From Dasypus novemcinctus (lineage: Eukaryota > Chordata > Mammalia > Cingulata > Dasypodidae): a DNA stretch of 64,000 nt. The notes under the pieces are model-generated. The model was not told where the DNA came from. It ran no database searches and saw only the letters and a list, made by a program, of their open reading frames with translations. The DNA lies in the NCBI RefSeq assembly GCF_030445035.2, contig NC_080680.1, positions 99,019,157 to 99,083,156 of the forward strand, given 5' to 3'. A program made the position numbers and the translations under genes. Positions 23,351 to 35,636 of this stretch are shown in pieces. Position 1 is the stretch's first letter; each line of letters opens with the position of its first letter.

Positions 23351-23884
23351 AAATACAATACCTTTCTTTGATGTTGAACATTTAAGGTTTCCAATTTTTA
23401 AATATAAAAGTAAAATATTATTCCTAAAAAATTAAAAATCATCTTGTGGTTTAGAAACAAAGGCAGAGCAAAAAATTAAGAATTAAATGTTGAATGAATC
23501 AATACTAATACACTTTAATTATCTTTTAAAAAATCAACATTTTTTTCTATATATATTACAGGCAAATTAGCACATCTTACAAGCCCAGGATTGGGTGGCC
23601 CCTGCCTGAGGCAGAGAGCTGGCCTGGACCACTTTGGCAAGGTCTTTGAGTTCTTTACTCTGCAAGTATCTGGGCAAAGAAGCTGCATCAGCTTTTCTCC
23701 CCTATCATGGGAGAATCTCTGATACAGTATAGCTCAGGGCCAACCCAGCATTTTTCAGATATCATTTGGGGATGTCTGCTAGGGCAATTATCAGACCATG
23801 TCATCTAATGGGGCAGGTTATGGGACACAGGCTTCAGCTCTGGTCATTCAGCCAACAAGGCTCAAGGTTAGCACTGGTAGAAAT

Positions 23885-24120
23885 GCAATATGAATCCATA
23901 GAGGTTGAGCCCCTTCTGCATGTTAGGCTCTGTAAAAACATTCTTTTCAATCCTCCCCTCAACTAAGCAAGATGGATTTTATCGGCCCCACTTTATAGAT
24001 GAAGAAACTAAGGCTCAGTGATGAGAAAGGTTTCCCCCAAAGTCACAAGGCTAGCAGAGTTGTGACCCAGGTCTGTCTGACTCTAAAACCCAAGTTCTTC
24101 CCAGAGCACCATAGGATCTC
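23885..24120 (-). repeat. MIR-family SINE remnant
   Basis: CACTTTATAGATGAAGAAACTAAGGCTCAG, CAAAGTCACAAGGCTAGCAGAG, CCCAGGTCTGTCTGACTC. Confidence 0.7.
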
Positions 24121-24184
24121 TTTTCACCTTAATCTAACCAGCATGGATTAATGTTCACATGAAGCACTGGGAACCGAGAAAACA

Positions 24185-24510
24185 GTGATAGGAGAGACAC
24201 ATAAATCACAAGTTCTGGTATCAAGGCTGATGCATGCCCGTGAGAAATGTTGAAGCCACGTGGCATTGCTATGTATCCTGTAAAGCAATCCTTAATCCTT
24301 TAAGGAAGAGCAGAGGAGAGATTGATATATCAGGGCGGCAATCAATGAATAAACAAAGGACAGTGGGAAAAATGTGGAGAGGGAGATTACTTCCCATCAA
24401 GAGATTCAGGAAAGTCTCTTAGAGAATGTGGAATTTTAGTTTGGGTTTCAAGGTCCAGGAGAAATCAACAAGACAATATGGGGAAGGGGTTATGAACAAA
24501 GATCCTTTTC
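24185..24510. repeat. Old L2-like interspersed repeat
   Basis: Contains TTCAGGAAAGTCTCTTAGAGAATG...GGTTTCAAGGTCCAGGAG, the same order as the longer copy at 62,195-62,765. Confidence 0.4.
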
Positions 24511-24589
24511 CCCAAGCGGAGTGAAAACAGAAGCTTAATTGGTGTTTGCTAAATACGGTCTTGAAACCAAAGCACACCCCCCTCATTTT

Positions 24590-24850
24590 GAGCCCCCTTA
24601 CATACCGACAGACATACCACGACACACCCAAAGATAACCACAAAATCATACAGTAAAATACACAGAAAACACACACCATATACTTGAAACATTACAAAGA
24701 GATACTAGCTCCAAGAATACTCACACAGATACATATAAAACTCACACACAAAAATAAGAAAAAAAACTCATACACACATACAAATATGTTTATGTTTTCA
24801 TACACAAACACATACATATTCACCCACACATATTCGGCTTGTAAATAAAT
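24590..24850. repeat. Degenerate CA-rich simple repeat
   Basis: Many short CACA/ACATACA tracts (CACACACAAAAATAAG, CATACACACATACAAATATG), an eroded (CA)n/(TACACA)n region. The long - strand open frame across it is low-complexity and not a gene. Confidence 0.7.
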
Positions 24851-25239
24851 GCATATTTTCATTACCATATACACAGGCTCACATGCAAATCTGCTCCTGG
24901 CCTTCATTTGCGGGAGGCCAAAGACTAATGTCAAAAACGGCACAGAAGCCAACATCGAGTTAGGGAGGCAAGGACTGGGATGACGATTGGGCTTCTCACG
25001 GGATTGTTCCATGACAAGCCCGCACCCCCTGGCTGCCCTGGAAGCTGAGCTCAGGGCCCCGGGCAGGTGGTGCAAGCCTGGGCACCGGGATTCTAGTTTC
25101 ATCCAAGGTTTACTGTCATCCAGGGACAAGCCCTGATATTAGCCACATCCCAAATTTTGGCACCAGTCGGAGGCTCAGGGGACACAGCAGGGCTGTGGCT
25201 TGGGGTTGCTTTCTAGTTTTAGGCTTGTCCAGACAGAGT

Positions 25240-25440
25240 ACAGGGAGTAGCTACCATTAACGAGGGTTAACTGCCAATCAAGCACTGGGCTAAGCCCGTA
25301 ATGAACATTTTTACTTAATTCTCACAACAGCTCTGTGAGTGAGGTCCTATCATTCCCATTTAACAGGTGAGAAAACTGCACCCAGTCCACAAGACTACTT
25401 AGCAGGAGACCCGAAGCTTAGGTTCAACCCCATTCAACTC
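25240..25440 (-). repeat. MIR-family SINE remnant
   Basis: GCACTGGGCTAAGCCCGTAATG, CTCACAACAGCTCTGTGAGTGAGG, CATTTAACAGGTGAGAAAACTG in antisense MIR order. Confidence 0.7.
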
Positions 25441-25499
25441 CTTCCCCGGCCTTGAGGGGTTCAGGGTAAGGTGTGCGTGTGAGTCTTTCTCCCCAACGC

Positions 25500-25640
25500 A
25501 GGGAGCCTGGCACAGCGTCTACCCACAGCAGGTGCCGGGTGAGGACGCTGGTCTCGCTGAGGGCCTCAGTTTCCCCGTCTTTGAAACGGGAATAGCAGTG
25601 CAGACTTCACAGAGTCGAGGCCAGGCTCTCTCGTGCAATA
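25500..25640 (+). repeat. MIR-family remnant at the CpG island edge
   Basis: GGGCCTCAGTTTCCCCGTCTTTGAAACGGGAATAGCAG is the MIR core; the block ends as the CpG island begins. Confidence 0.5.
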
Positions 25641-25977
25641 CAGGGAAAGCTGAGTTCTACATCTTCGCTGCTGCCGCCTTCGCGCGATGCGAGGGCTCCA
25701 ATCCAGTCCCCGCCCAAGCAGGGGCGCGGCGGCGGCGCCCTATTGTTCCGAGGGCGGGGAAGCAGCCGAGAGCAGATTCCCCGCCCCGGGTCGCGCTCGC
25801 CGCCCAGTGGGGCAGATGACTTGGCCCGGCGTCTGCCGCGCGGGGCGCGTCCTTTGTCTCCTGCGCGGCGTTGGGTGTTGGAGGCCCGCGCCCGGCTCCT
25901 AGGGCAGACAAAGCCGCGGCCACGGCGCGTCGGGCGGGCAGGAGCTGAGGCTCGCGCCACACTCCGCCCGCCCTACG

Positions 25978-26200
25978 CCCCGCCCCCACGCCGCGCCCCC
26001 TCCCCTCGGCACCTCCTGATTGGCCTGCAGGGCTACAAAGAGGCCGGGGAGCGGGCGGGTCACGTGGGCTAGCGTGCCCTCCCATTGGTCAGAAGAGGTT
26101 GTCAATCGGGGAGGGCGGGCTGTCCGCGCAAGGCCGGGTCGCTCCCTTGGTGCTGGGGCCCGCCCGCGGGGCCGGCCGCCTGTCAGAGAGGGAGCCGGCG
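25978..26200 (+). promoter_or_regulatory. Likely MEGF9 core promoter with CCAAT, E-box and GC-box motifs
   Basis: Two inverted CCAAT boxes (ATTGG at 26,019-26,023 and 26,084-26,088, about 65 bases apart) flank a perfect CACGTG E-box at 26,061-26,066. A GC box (GGGCGGG) lies at 26,053-26,059, with more CGCCCC tracts near 25,980. No TATA box is seen. Paired CCAAT boxes next to GC boxes suggest NF-Y/Sp1-type control; CACGTG could bind USF or MYC/MAX-type factors. The start site cannot be read from sequence; it probably lies between about 26,090 and 26,250. Confidence 0.6.
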
Positions 26201-26272
26201 ATGGTGCGCCGGGTGGCGGCGGCGGCTGCGGCAGCTTCCTTGTCCGGAGCTCTGGGAGGAGAAGATGACTGA
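26201..26272 (+). other. Upstream ORF in the presumed MEGF9 5' UTR (23 codons)
   Basis: ATG at 26,201 in a favourable context (G at -3, G at +4) opens a 23-codon Ala-rich reading frame ending in TGA at 26,270-26,272, about 20 bases before the MEGF9 start. It matters only if transcription starts upstream of 26,201, which is not known. Confidence 0.5.
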
Positions 26273-26288
26273 CCAACCGACTGACTGA
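26265..26288 (+). other. Short upstream ORF abutting the start cluster
   Basis: ATG at 26,265 opens a seven-codon frame (MTDQPTD) overlapping the end of the preceding uORF. Its TGA at 26,286-26,288 directly touches the first of three closely spaced ATGs, an arrangement that would favour termination and reinitiation at the start cluster. Confidence 0.45.
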
Positions 26289-26943
<655 letters not shown>

Positions 26944-27534
26944 TGACGTCTGGGTTCTTGGCTGGAATTTATTGTCTCCTGCCCCAAAGACTCCCCAGAT
27001 TTCGCCTCCCAAGGGGAGGTCCAAGCTCCAGCTCGTCCCCCTCCCCCCAACCTGGAAAGTCTTTTGTCCCCCCTGCGCTGTGCTTCCTCGGGAGCGGGGC
27101 GGCTGCTGTGTGGAAGGCAGGGCATCTCCGTAAACAGAGCTTCCTGGCCTTTGTCAGAGACTCGAGGTGCAAACTTTCGGGTTCGGTTCAGTTCATTCAC
27201 CTTGCCTCTCCTCCCGGGTGATTTGGAGGAAGTTTGAAAGGCCGCATCGTGGCTCAAAAGCTGTGTATAAAGGATTCTTTCCAAAGCTCCGGTTTCCTTG
27301 TTCATTTCCCCTTGTTTATATTAATATCAGATGTGCTTGTGACAGGTGGAGGAGATATTGAGAGGATTTTGTTTACAAACAATAGCACAGGCTATTTGAG
27401 GCCCAAAAAGGATTGTAGTTCATGTTTTCCCTGCAAATACGTGGATTTGATAGGTCTTTGGGGACAGGTGTGTATCTAGGTTGAGCACATTTATAAATTA
27501 GGTTAAATCCCTTTCTTGCATCTACCATGGTTTG

Positions 27535-27567
27535 TTTTGGTTTGGTTTGGTTTTGGTTTTGGTTTTT
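27535..27567 (+). repeat. GGTTT/GGTTTT simple repeat
   Basis: Tandem TTTGG units near the start of intron 1. Apart from this tract, nothing is recognised between 27,180 and 28,200. Confidence 0.8.
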
Positions 27568-28201
27568 ATTCCTCAATCACAAGGTTAATATATTTGAACA
27601 AAATATATAATTTAAGCAGGGATTCTCATTTTTCTCCCTTAAGCTAGAATCTTCAATTTTGCTGATGGTGATAAATGCCAATTTTTGTCTGAATCCACTG
27701 AGAAAATATAGCATTTCTCCTTGCTGGTTGAAATCTTTAAGCATTGTTAGAGACAAACTCCTATTTTTTTCTCCATTTAGGTCTAAAATGAACTGGAACT
27801 AAACAAATAAAATCTACTTTGTCAAGACATAAGGGAAGAATTTCTGAACTGCTCTGCTTTGATTTGGAGTATAGATTTGTCTAGACCATTTGTATAGCTG
27901 TACGTATAGTAGTGGATCTCTGATCTAATTATTAAATGCTCAGCACTTTACTGTAGAGTCAGATATTACTTTGAACTGTAGCTGAGTTTGTAGAAAGTTT
28001 TTCCACATGGTTATGAGCCTTAAAACAATCTTGAATCTTGAATTCGAGCTTGGCATTGACATAAGTAGTAATACAGATTATTCATCCACTAGAAAGCCAA
28101 ATTTGCATCCCTCCAGCTTGAAGGAGTGTATTAACTAGCTGGATTTTTATCTGTAACCTTTTTTGGCCTTAGTATAGAAAGAGATTGACACATTACTGAG
28201 A

Positions 28202-28460
28202 GACAGGAAGCAGAGTGGTTAAAGGTATGGACTCTGGAGTCCATCCTTAGGTTTGAATTCTAGCTCTACCCCTTATTAGCTGTGTAACCTTGAGTAGGTC
28301 ACTTAACCTCTCCAGCCTCAGTTTCTTCAACTTTAAGTGGAATCCTTATCTCATAGGGTTGTCATGAAGATGAACTAAGTTAATAAATTTGTAGTCCTTA
28401 GAATAGTTCCTGATATGTGGTAAGCCCAATGTATATGTTAGCTATCATTATGACCAGGTG
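28202..28460 (+). repeat. MIR-family SINE
   Basis: Near-complete: AGAGTGGTTAAAGGTATGGACTCTGGAG, AATTCTAGCTCTACCCC, GTGTAACCTTGAGTAGGTCACTTAACC, AGCCTCAGTTTCTTC, TCATAGGGTTGTCATGAAGATG. Confidence 0.8.
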
Positions 28461-28481
28461 TTTTGTTTTTTTATTTTTTAG

Positions 28482-28484
<3 letters not shown>

Positions 28485-28519
<35 letters not shown>
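28485..28519 (+). repeat. (TG)n microsatellite
   Basis: About 17 uninterrupted TG units; likely polymorphic. Confidence 0.95.
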
Positions 28520-28522
<3 letters not shown>

Positions 28523-28731
28523 AAGCATTTGAGAAACCTAGAGAGGAAAGGAATTGTGGTTCTTTTTGTTTTAGTAAAATATAATGGAAAAGCATGAATT
28601 AAAAATTCTGGAGTTTCAAGCACACAGTGGCATTCAAGATCACTGACTTTGAATGATTAGTATATGATTAATAAGTCTGTGTAATTGATGTCATTGTACT
28701 TTTGTTATTTTTAAATCATAAAAATAATGCT

Positions 28732-28815
28732 TGGAGAGTGGGTGTAGCTCTGTGGTTGAGCACCTGCTTCACATGTATGAGGTCCCGGGTAGAGTAACCC
28801 TTACTTGCAAAAAAT
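28732..28815 (+). mobile_element. Short tRNA-derived SINE
   Basis: TGGAGAGTGGGTGTAGCTCTGTGGTTGAGC head with A box, then GTATGAGGTCCCGGGT and a short A-rich end; the B box is decayed. Confidence 0.65.
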
Positions 28816-29290
28816 ACAAACAACACAGGAGCGTACAAAGGAAAAAGTGAAAGTCACTCCTGCAGAGCCTCCTACTTCAGTCAGTCCCTAGAGGTTACTG
28901 CTTGTTAACAGTTTGATCTTTGTTCAGACATTTTTCTGGATATATGTTGGTTTTGTTTTTTCTTAAGTTTTTTTTTCTAGTTAAATGGAATAATCCTATA
29001 TACTATTTTTGCAACATGCTCTATTCACTCAACTATGTATCGTGGCCCTTTTTTCATGTCTATAACTAAGGTCTACCTTATTCTTTTTAACAGCTACAAT
29101 TTTCATTGTAAAAATATATCATAATTTAACCAATTTATTCATGGACACCTGGATTATTTCTGACCTTCACTTTGAGAAGTACAAAGAAGAATGTGTTCTT
29201 ATTATAATTTCATCATCATATATATAATATTCTCTAATACTTTCACTTGAGTTTCTTAATCCAAATAAATTTCAAGTGAAGTAAAGCTAG
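28816..29290. mobile_element. Ancient L1M-type 3' UTR fragment
   Basis: GTACAAAGGAAAAAGTGAAAGTCACTCC, TTTTTCTGGATATATG, GGAATAATCCTATATACTATTTTTGCAACATG, then CAATTTATTCATGGACACCTGGATTATTTCTG. Confidence 0.55.
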
Positions 29291-31540
29291 ATTAATATTT
29301 GCCATCTAAACTGTGGTTCAAGGCTTTTAGTAACTCCCAGGCACTACATATGTCTCTGCCTATGGTAGTCTTTTGAAGACAAAAGTTTTAGAATGTCCAA
29401 TTTCAGTAACTCTTGTGTTTTAAAATTTCTGTAGTTTGTACTTTTCTGTGAAATCACTCTGGATTGCCTCTATCTAGTCCTCAGCAGCTAAATGGACCTC
29501 GTGGGCCTATTGATAGGCAGTTTTAGCTTTAAAGTTCTATAATGGACATTTTATCCGAGCACGGTTCCAGTGATACATTTCATTGACAGAAGGGAAACTT
29601 CTAATTGAACTTGAGAACCTAGTTTGGCTTGCAAAGTTGGATTCCCTGGCATTTGGGAATATGGCTGTTCAGTTCCAATAAGGACTGAGTGCTACTGATA
29701 ATATATGTATATATTATTTGATGGGATGGATCTTAATTGGTGTTTTTTGAAATAAGAATTTCTTTCATGTAAGTCTAACTGAGAGCTCTTGCCTGCCCTC
29801 TGTTAGGGCCCTTTTTTGTTTATAGGGCCACTCATCAGCAAACTGAAACAAATTGCCCAGCAAGCAGGTACTGTCCTCCCACAGATCTGGCAAAACTTTT
29901 AACTGATTGGTTGGCTAGGGTGAAAAAAGGGATGAAAAGAAAGGGTAATAATAATCATCAGAAAGACACTGAGGTGATGACAGAGATTTGATTTTTAAAA
30001 ATTATGGACCTTTAAGGCTAGGCAGGACCTTGAAAGCCCCTGCCTCCTAATGTGATTGTACATTTTAAGAAATACTTCCATAGGCTTAGCTAAATATTTC
30101 TCCCTGTACTATTACCTACTTGTTCTGGTTCTGCCCTCCGAGACCATGCAAAACAAGTCTGCTCTCTCTGTGCCATGACATTTCTTCAGGGATTTGGGAT
30201 CAGTGATCATGTTCCCTCAAAGTTTGAACTAAATAACTTCATCTCCCTCAACTGTTCTTTATGTGACGTGGTTTCAAATTCCCTCACTATCCTGATCAAC
30301 CCTCTGTGGACTTTTGCCGTCTTTCTGTGACTTTCTCAAAGTGGAATCAAAGAGCTGAACATAATATTCCAGATGTGTTCTAACTAGCATGTAATAAAAG
30401 GGCAGTTACCTCGTACTTTCAGGATGCTGTCCTACTGTTGATGTAGTCCCTAATGGGGGTGTTGTGGGTTTTTTTTTTTTTGGCAGTCTCATTATGCTGT
30501 TGACTCATTGAGTCAATTAAGATAGCTAAGCCTTTTTTTTTTAGGTGCTAAAATGAGTCTTCCTTAATTCTGCACTTGGAAATTTTTGTTGTTTTTTAAA
30601 GTGTAAGATGTCCCATTTGCCAAATTTGTAAGATTGATCATATTGGAGTCCTTTTATATCCTTTTATATCCCAAATCTGTCATTTGGTGTACTGCACCCA
30701 GTTTATTCACACTCATCTATAGGGTGTTCCTCTAGACAGAAGTTAGAGTCTAAGAACAAGTTAGGGCAGGTTATCCTTACCTCACAGGGGAGAGTAAATT
30801 TACAGATGATAAAGCAGTTGGAAGGGAAGTTTAGATTGGTTCTCAAGGGTCTCTTCCAGCTCTAAAGTTCTGAGATGATTAATAGGCATAATTCAGGGCA
30901 CATTAATGCACCCAAAGAGAATGACTTATTTGTGACCTAAATTATGAGAATGGACTTTAAACAAGTCCTAAAATTTAGAGTTTGAAAACTGACTACTCTG
31001 ATATGTAAATTAAACATTCCAAATAGATTTTATTTGAAATGAACATTCTGGGAATCCAGGGCCCTTCTGATGTATTGAGTAATGTTTTCTTCATCTGAAA
31101 ATTCTCTTCCTTTAGGTACAGGGTCTTATTTGCTTGTGGTTATTTAAGAAAATATAGCTCATTTTAAGGAAACAGAAACTGTTTTGGTTCTGAGGGTAAT
31201 AGAAATCCACAATCTTTTATCCAAAACCTGTGAAGCAGGATGTGTTTCAGAATGTAGAATTTTTCAGATTTTCGGAAGTTGATGAATATACCTTGGTGAA
31301 GTCTGAGGCAGCATCCTGTAACCAAACACATTAAGTTACATGCAGCAAAATGCATGTATTGTCACACTTTGTGGGATAACTAAAGACAATAAGTAACCTT
31401 GCATTTGTTCAGGTAGAGTTTGCTGCCAAATGTTTTCAGGGCAGATCAGGTATCTGTCACTAAATAAGTTACAGAAGAAAATTTGGTGTTTGGAGTTTCT
31501 GTTGTTTAGCATCAGTTTTGAAGGAGCGTGGCTCACTGTA
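29291..31540. other. Intron 1 stretch: one ancient CR1/L3 fragment, otherwise nothing recognised
   Basis: Apart from the CR1/L3-like segment at 30,120-30,650 I see no gene, RNA gene or clear repeat here. Confidence 0.5.
30120..30650 (-). mobile_element. Ancient CR1/L3-type LINE fragment
   Basis: Matches the antisense CR1/L3 order: TGACATTTCTTCAGGG, CAACCCTCTGTGGACTTTTGCC, TGAACATAATATTCCAGATGTG, CAGTTACCTCGTACTTTCAGG, CTGTTGATGTAGTCCC, ATTCTGCACTTGGAAATTTTTG. CR1/L3 activity in mammals is very old, so survival of this much sequence is notable. Confidence 0.6.
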
Positions 31541-31770
31541 ATAGTAATTACAAACACAGATGGCACTTACTGTGTTACAGGCACTGTTCTAAGTGCCTTA
31601 GGTATATCAACTAATTTAATTCTCATACCAGTAACCTTTTGAGTTAGAACTATTTTTATTCTTATTTTATAGATAGGGAAATGAGACCCAAAGAAACCCA
31701 GCCATGAGGCTGCCTAATTCAAAACCAGTCAGTCTGGCTCCAGAATCTGTATTATTTGCATTTAAACAAA
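31540..31770 (-). repeat. MIR-family SINE
   Basis: TGTGTTACAGGCACTGTTCTAAGTGCC, TAATTTAATTCTCATACC, TTATTTTATAGATAGGGAAATGAGACCC, AGTCAGTCTGGCTCCAGAATC in antisense MIR order. Confidence 0.75.
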
Positions 31771-34243
31771 TAGCCTGGTAGAAGAGAAGAATAGGAAACC
31801 AAAAATATTGGTCTGTTGATGCTAATATGAAAAAAATTCTCTTCTTTGGCATTTGCTCCCTTCACCCCATTGTGCACCATTCATTCACTCCTCAAATATT
31901 CTGTTTTACAATGTTTTACAGCTGTGATTTCAAAGTATAGCTTTTATTCTTCCTTTGATTAGGTTTCCCTATGGTCAATGCTAGAGAAATTTGTCTTTAG
32001 TCTTTTTAAGGGCCAGGCCCAAGGACTTCCAAAATTCACTATGTTTTATACATGGCTTAAGTGTATATAGCTTTCTGTAGAAATTCCTTAGTGTGATTAT
32101 TTCCTGTAACAGTATAGTTAAACTCCAGAACATTAGTTTCAGATATTCTGAATTATGTTACCAGGAAGCCTTCTGGCTAGTTCAAAATTTACATATTGAA
32201 TTAATCTAACTAGGCCCTTTTTCTTGATTTTTTTAAAGACCCATAACATTAAAGTGTGCATTACTTTCATCTCAGTATTTCTCAACATGTATGTATTAAC
32301 TTCCAGACGTCCTGGCACCCATGTAATGGAATGGAAGAAAAGTATCATGGTACTGTTTTTACTGATGGGTAAATTATGGGTCAGAGAGATTACTGCTCCA
32401 GGGCACTTAACTAGATCAGAAGAAATTAGGAATTAAGGTCTTATTTAACTGAAAGATAGTATTAGATGATCTTTTTAGTTATAAATAGCTTTAATTCATG
32501 CCTTTTGCCTTGATTTTGATTTTTGTTTATTTTCTTTAGATGTAATATACATCTTTAGATATAAAAGTCTTTATTACTAATGTTGAGATTATATTATAGG
32601 CACCTCCTCTGTGGTCATTTAGTCTTTTTTCAAATATACCTTTTAGTTTATTTGTTTTTTACTAGGAGCAATTATCCTAACTGCACTGGTAACTTTGAAG
32701 GGAGATTTTTAAAAAATTGTGACAAAAAAGATAAAGCTTATGTGCCTGATACCTGAATATGTATGTGTTTAAATCACAGTAACTGTTTACTGAAAATAAT
32801 TATCCTTTTAGGTGTATCTAAGAACATGTGATAAATTTGCATCACAATATCCCTCTGATAAAGTACTGTACCAAAGATATCTCAGAAGAAATCTTTTCCT
32901 ATTAACTTTTCTTCATTTAAAAAATCTTTCATTCTATTTGCTTGTTTTTTCACTTTAAACCCCACTATCTGTTCATCTCACTTTTGTCTTTTATTCTTAG
33001 CCCCATCCGTTCTTTCCCCATTCTTTAAGGAACCAAATTATCCTCTCTATTTGACACTACTACTTTGTCCTCCTTCAGTGCCTCCTCAAAGCCTAATTAT
33101 TCCAAGAAGTCTCTCTAGATGAACAAAAGGTCCTTGAAGATGTCCTAGTAACAGGCTGCACAGGGTTGAACACTGCTCTTAGGACAAAACCTGCCTTTTT
33201 TCTGTAACTTTGATTTTTTTTGTTGACTTGTTTTTAGTCTTTTTTTCACCTTTTAAAATAAAATTAATTTATTTACAATATTCTCTCTTTTTGAAAAAAT
33301 GAGGGAAATTTTTTCCTTTTGTTTTGGGTTCTTTATTGTCCAGCTTTCCCCCCCACCCTTCTTCTCAAAGAACAGTAAAGAAAAATATTGTCAAAATAGA
33401 AGTTATCGCCTCTAAAAAAATCAAGTACTTTGAATAAGGAGATTTCCCTTAGGAATAGTATGAAGAGAAATGAGATTCTACTTAGAGCAAGTGGACCTCT
33501 TTGAGATCTCTAGTATATTACATTAATTATTCATTTTTTGTTATATGACTTTGTTTCTTCCATTTTTCTTAGTTAAAAGAACAGTGATAGACAAATGAAC
33601 ATCTGATGACTTTTGTAGAAAGAGTAGCTATGTAGGACTAGCTAAGTAAGTAGTTTTCTTTAAGTCAGTGGATCCTAAATTCTTTCTTAGTCCCGTTACC
33701 CATTCTGTTATTTTGGGCAAGTAACTTCATCTGTAAAGTGAGGGAGTTAGACTAGATTTTTAGTTTTCAACCTGTATTTTTTTGGGACATAAGAGTTGCT
33801 CAGATGTGTTTGGGAGCCAGTATAGGGACTGGGAAGGCCTTAATGGGTCTACTTCTGGGACCTCCTTTTCCTTCCCCTTCCCACTGCCACCTCTTATTCC
33901 CACATGACCACCATACTTTAATCAGCTCTGCTCACATATGGTTTATATACTGGATTGTTCTTTCAGTAAAAAATTTTGAAATAGGAATTCTACTCTAAAA
34001 TTCTATTATAAAGAAATTATGGTAATTTCTGGAATATTATGCAGCTCTTATAAATGTTAACATGATGTTAAGTAACATATATAGGAAAAGAGAAATATAC
34101 CAAAATATTAAGTGGTTAACCCCCTAAGTAATGGGGGTTAAAATTATCCAGAATCCAGAAAAACCTATGTTTTTCTGACTTTTCCCAGTGTTTTTTCAAT
34201 GAATATATCCAATTTTAATTTTATAGTCATAAGAGTAAATATA
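31771..34243. other. Intron 1 stretch with only weak repeat traces
   Basis: AT-rich. Weak MIR-like words near 32,330-32,430 and 33,700-33,760 and an L2-like fragment near 32,950-33,125. No gene seen. Confidence 0.4.
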
Positions 34244-34622
34244 GGGAAACGGACTTTGGCCCAGTGGTTAGGGCGTCCGTCTACCATATGGGAGGTCCGC
34301 GGTTCAAACCCCGGGCCTCCTTGACCCGTGTGGAGCTGGCCATGCGCAGTGCTGATGCGCGCAAGGAGTGCTGTGCCACGCAAGGGTGTCCCCCGCGTGA
34401 GGGAGCCCCACGCGCAAGGAGTGCGCCCGTGAGGAGAGCCGCCCAGCGTGAAAAGAGGGTGCAGCCTGCCCAGGAATGGCGCCGCCCACACTTCCCCTGC
34501 CGCTGACGACAACAGAAGCGGACAAAGAAACAAGACGCAGCAAATAGACACAGAGAACAGACAACCGGGGGATGATGGGGGAATTAAATAAATAAATAAA
34601 TAAATCTTAAAAAAAAAAAAAA
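34244..34622 (+). mobile_element. Short-form (young) tRNA-derived SINE, near-consensus
   Basis: Best copy for describing the subfamily. A box TGGCCCAGTGG at 34,257-34,267 and B box GGTTCAAACCC at 34,301-34,311 form a plausible internal Pol III promoter. The body is CpG-rich. The 3' end is AAATAAATAAATAAATAAATC, TTAA, then A14. TSD AGTAAATATA on both sides. Confidence 0.95.
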
Positions 34623-35628
34623 AGTAAATATAGAATGAAAAATAAATAAAAAGTTGTCATAAGCTTGGTAAGCCTTTACTTACATTATATCAAGTCAGGT
34701 GATATTTCCTAGGACCACTTAACTATGATTTCTGTTGTTGATTCAGCAGTTGTAGTCTGCACCAGAGATATTTGTTTAGTTTCAGTGAGTGGTGGTTTGA
34801 AGAAAGGAGATTGCTAAAGGCAATACCCAAGAAAGGAGACTGAGGTCTGACAAATTAGGGACAAATCAGGGAAGGCATACCAATGATTTGATACCTTCAG
34901 GGAATGTTTAGCTGAGATCTTTAGCAGAGGCTGAAAACAGAGAGAGCTATTTCTTTATTCATTTCATTCTGACTGGAGAATTTAAAGCACGCACTTTAAA
35001 ATTAGATCTTATTTAAAATTGTGCAAAATTTAAATTCATGGTATTGTTCATAGCCTTTACCAATAGATCTTTTATTCCTTAAAAGATATAAGGCCCCCAA
35101 AAGTTTGGCTTCAAACTGTCCATATGTTTTGCAATTAGATCAGAAGGGATTGCTTTTATACTTTTAATATAACAGCTGTTCTGTATGATCCTCTTGCCAG
35201 GGAGACAGCTAAACTTTGAAAGAAGGAAATATTTTGCCTAGTCACAGGAGAAATGATAAAGAATAGGACTGTTTTCAACCTCGCTAGGGAATATTAACCT
35301 TTAGTTAATACATTTTAGGCCCTTTAGATGACTTATTTTGGAATCCTTTGTTTCAGTCTTGCATGCTTTCTAGAAAGTGGCATATTACCAGGGATCTTAT
35401 TAGATTTTTATTCTTTTTTTTTTTTTCTAGTGCTTTTACTTGATGTACATGAGCAAAAAGAAGTTAGTTAACTGAGAACATCATATTCACTAGCTCCTTT
35501 TAATTCTGGAAATAGTCATTAAGGTGAAATGCCTTAAAAATATTCTGGGGGAAGTTTAGATGTTATCCTTTCTGAAAGAAATTGGATGAATTGAATAGCT
35601 TATTAGATTCTTTCCAGGCCTATCTCTC
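34623..35628. other. Intron 1 stretch, nothing recognised
   Basis: AT-rich noncoding sequence; no gene, RNA gene or clear repeat seen. Confidence 0.4.
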
Positions 35629-35636
35629 AGTTTTAG

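Larger units (their letters stand above)
1..25600. other. 5' flank of MEGF9: intergenic, repeat-rich, no gene recognised
   Basis: No reading frame in this stretch resembles a known protein; open frames are short or lie in SINEs. Unresolved stretches longer than 300 bases, in which I recognise nothing firm: 467-1,790 (partly old unnamed repeat), 6,790-7,345, 9,345-10,500, 13,180-13,690, 14,560-15,180, 15,650-16,300, 19,490-20,110, 20,330-20,690, 21,200-21,530, 23,350-23,885. In the human genome the neighbour upstream of MEGF9 is FBXW2; nothing of it is seen here. Confidence 0.7.

Noticed and set aside
24692..25129. 145-codon - strand ORF
   Set aside because: Its C-terminal half is the antisense of the degenerate CA-rich repeat; no domain and no conservation clue.
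34244..34320. tRNA genes at SINE heads
   Set aside because: A and B boxes are present but the heads are SINE promoters with bodies, A tails and TSDs; no full cloverleaf with a standard anticodon stem was accepted.
34165..34564. Repeated Cys/Ser-rich open frames with similar translations at many sites
   Set aside because: All are readings of the same tRNA-derived SINE in either direction; the apparent 'family' is the repeat, not a protein.
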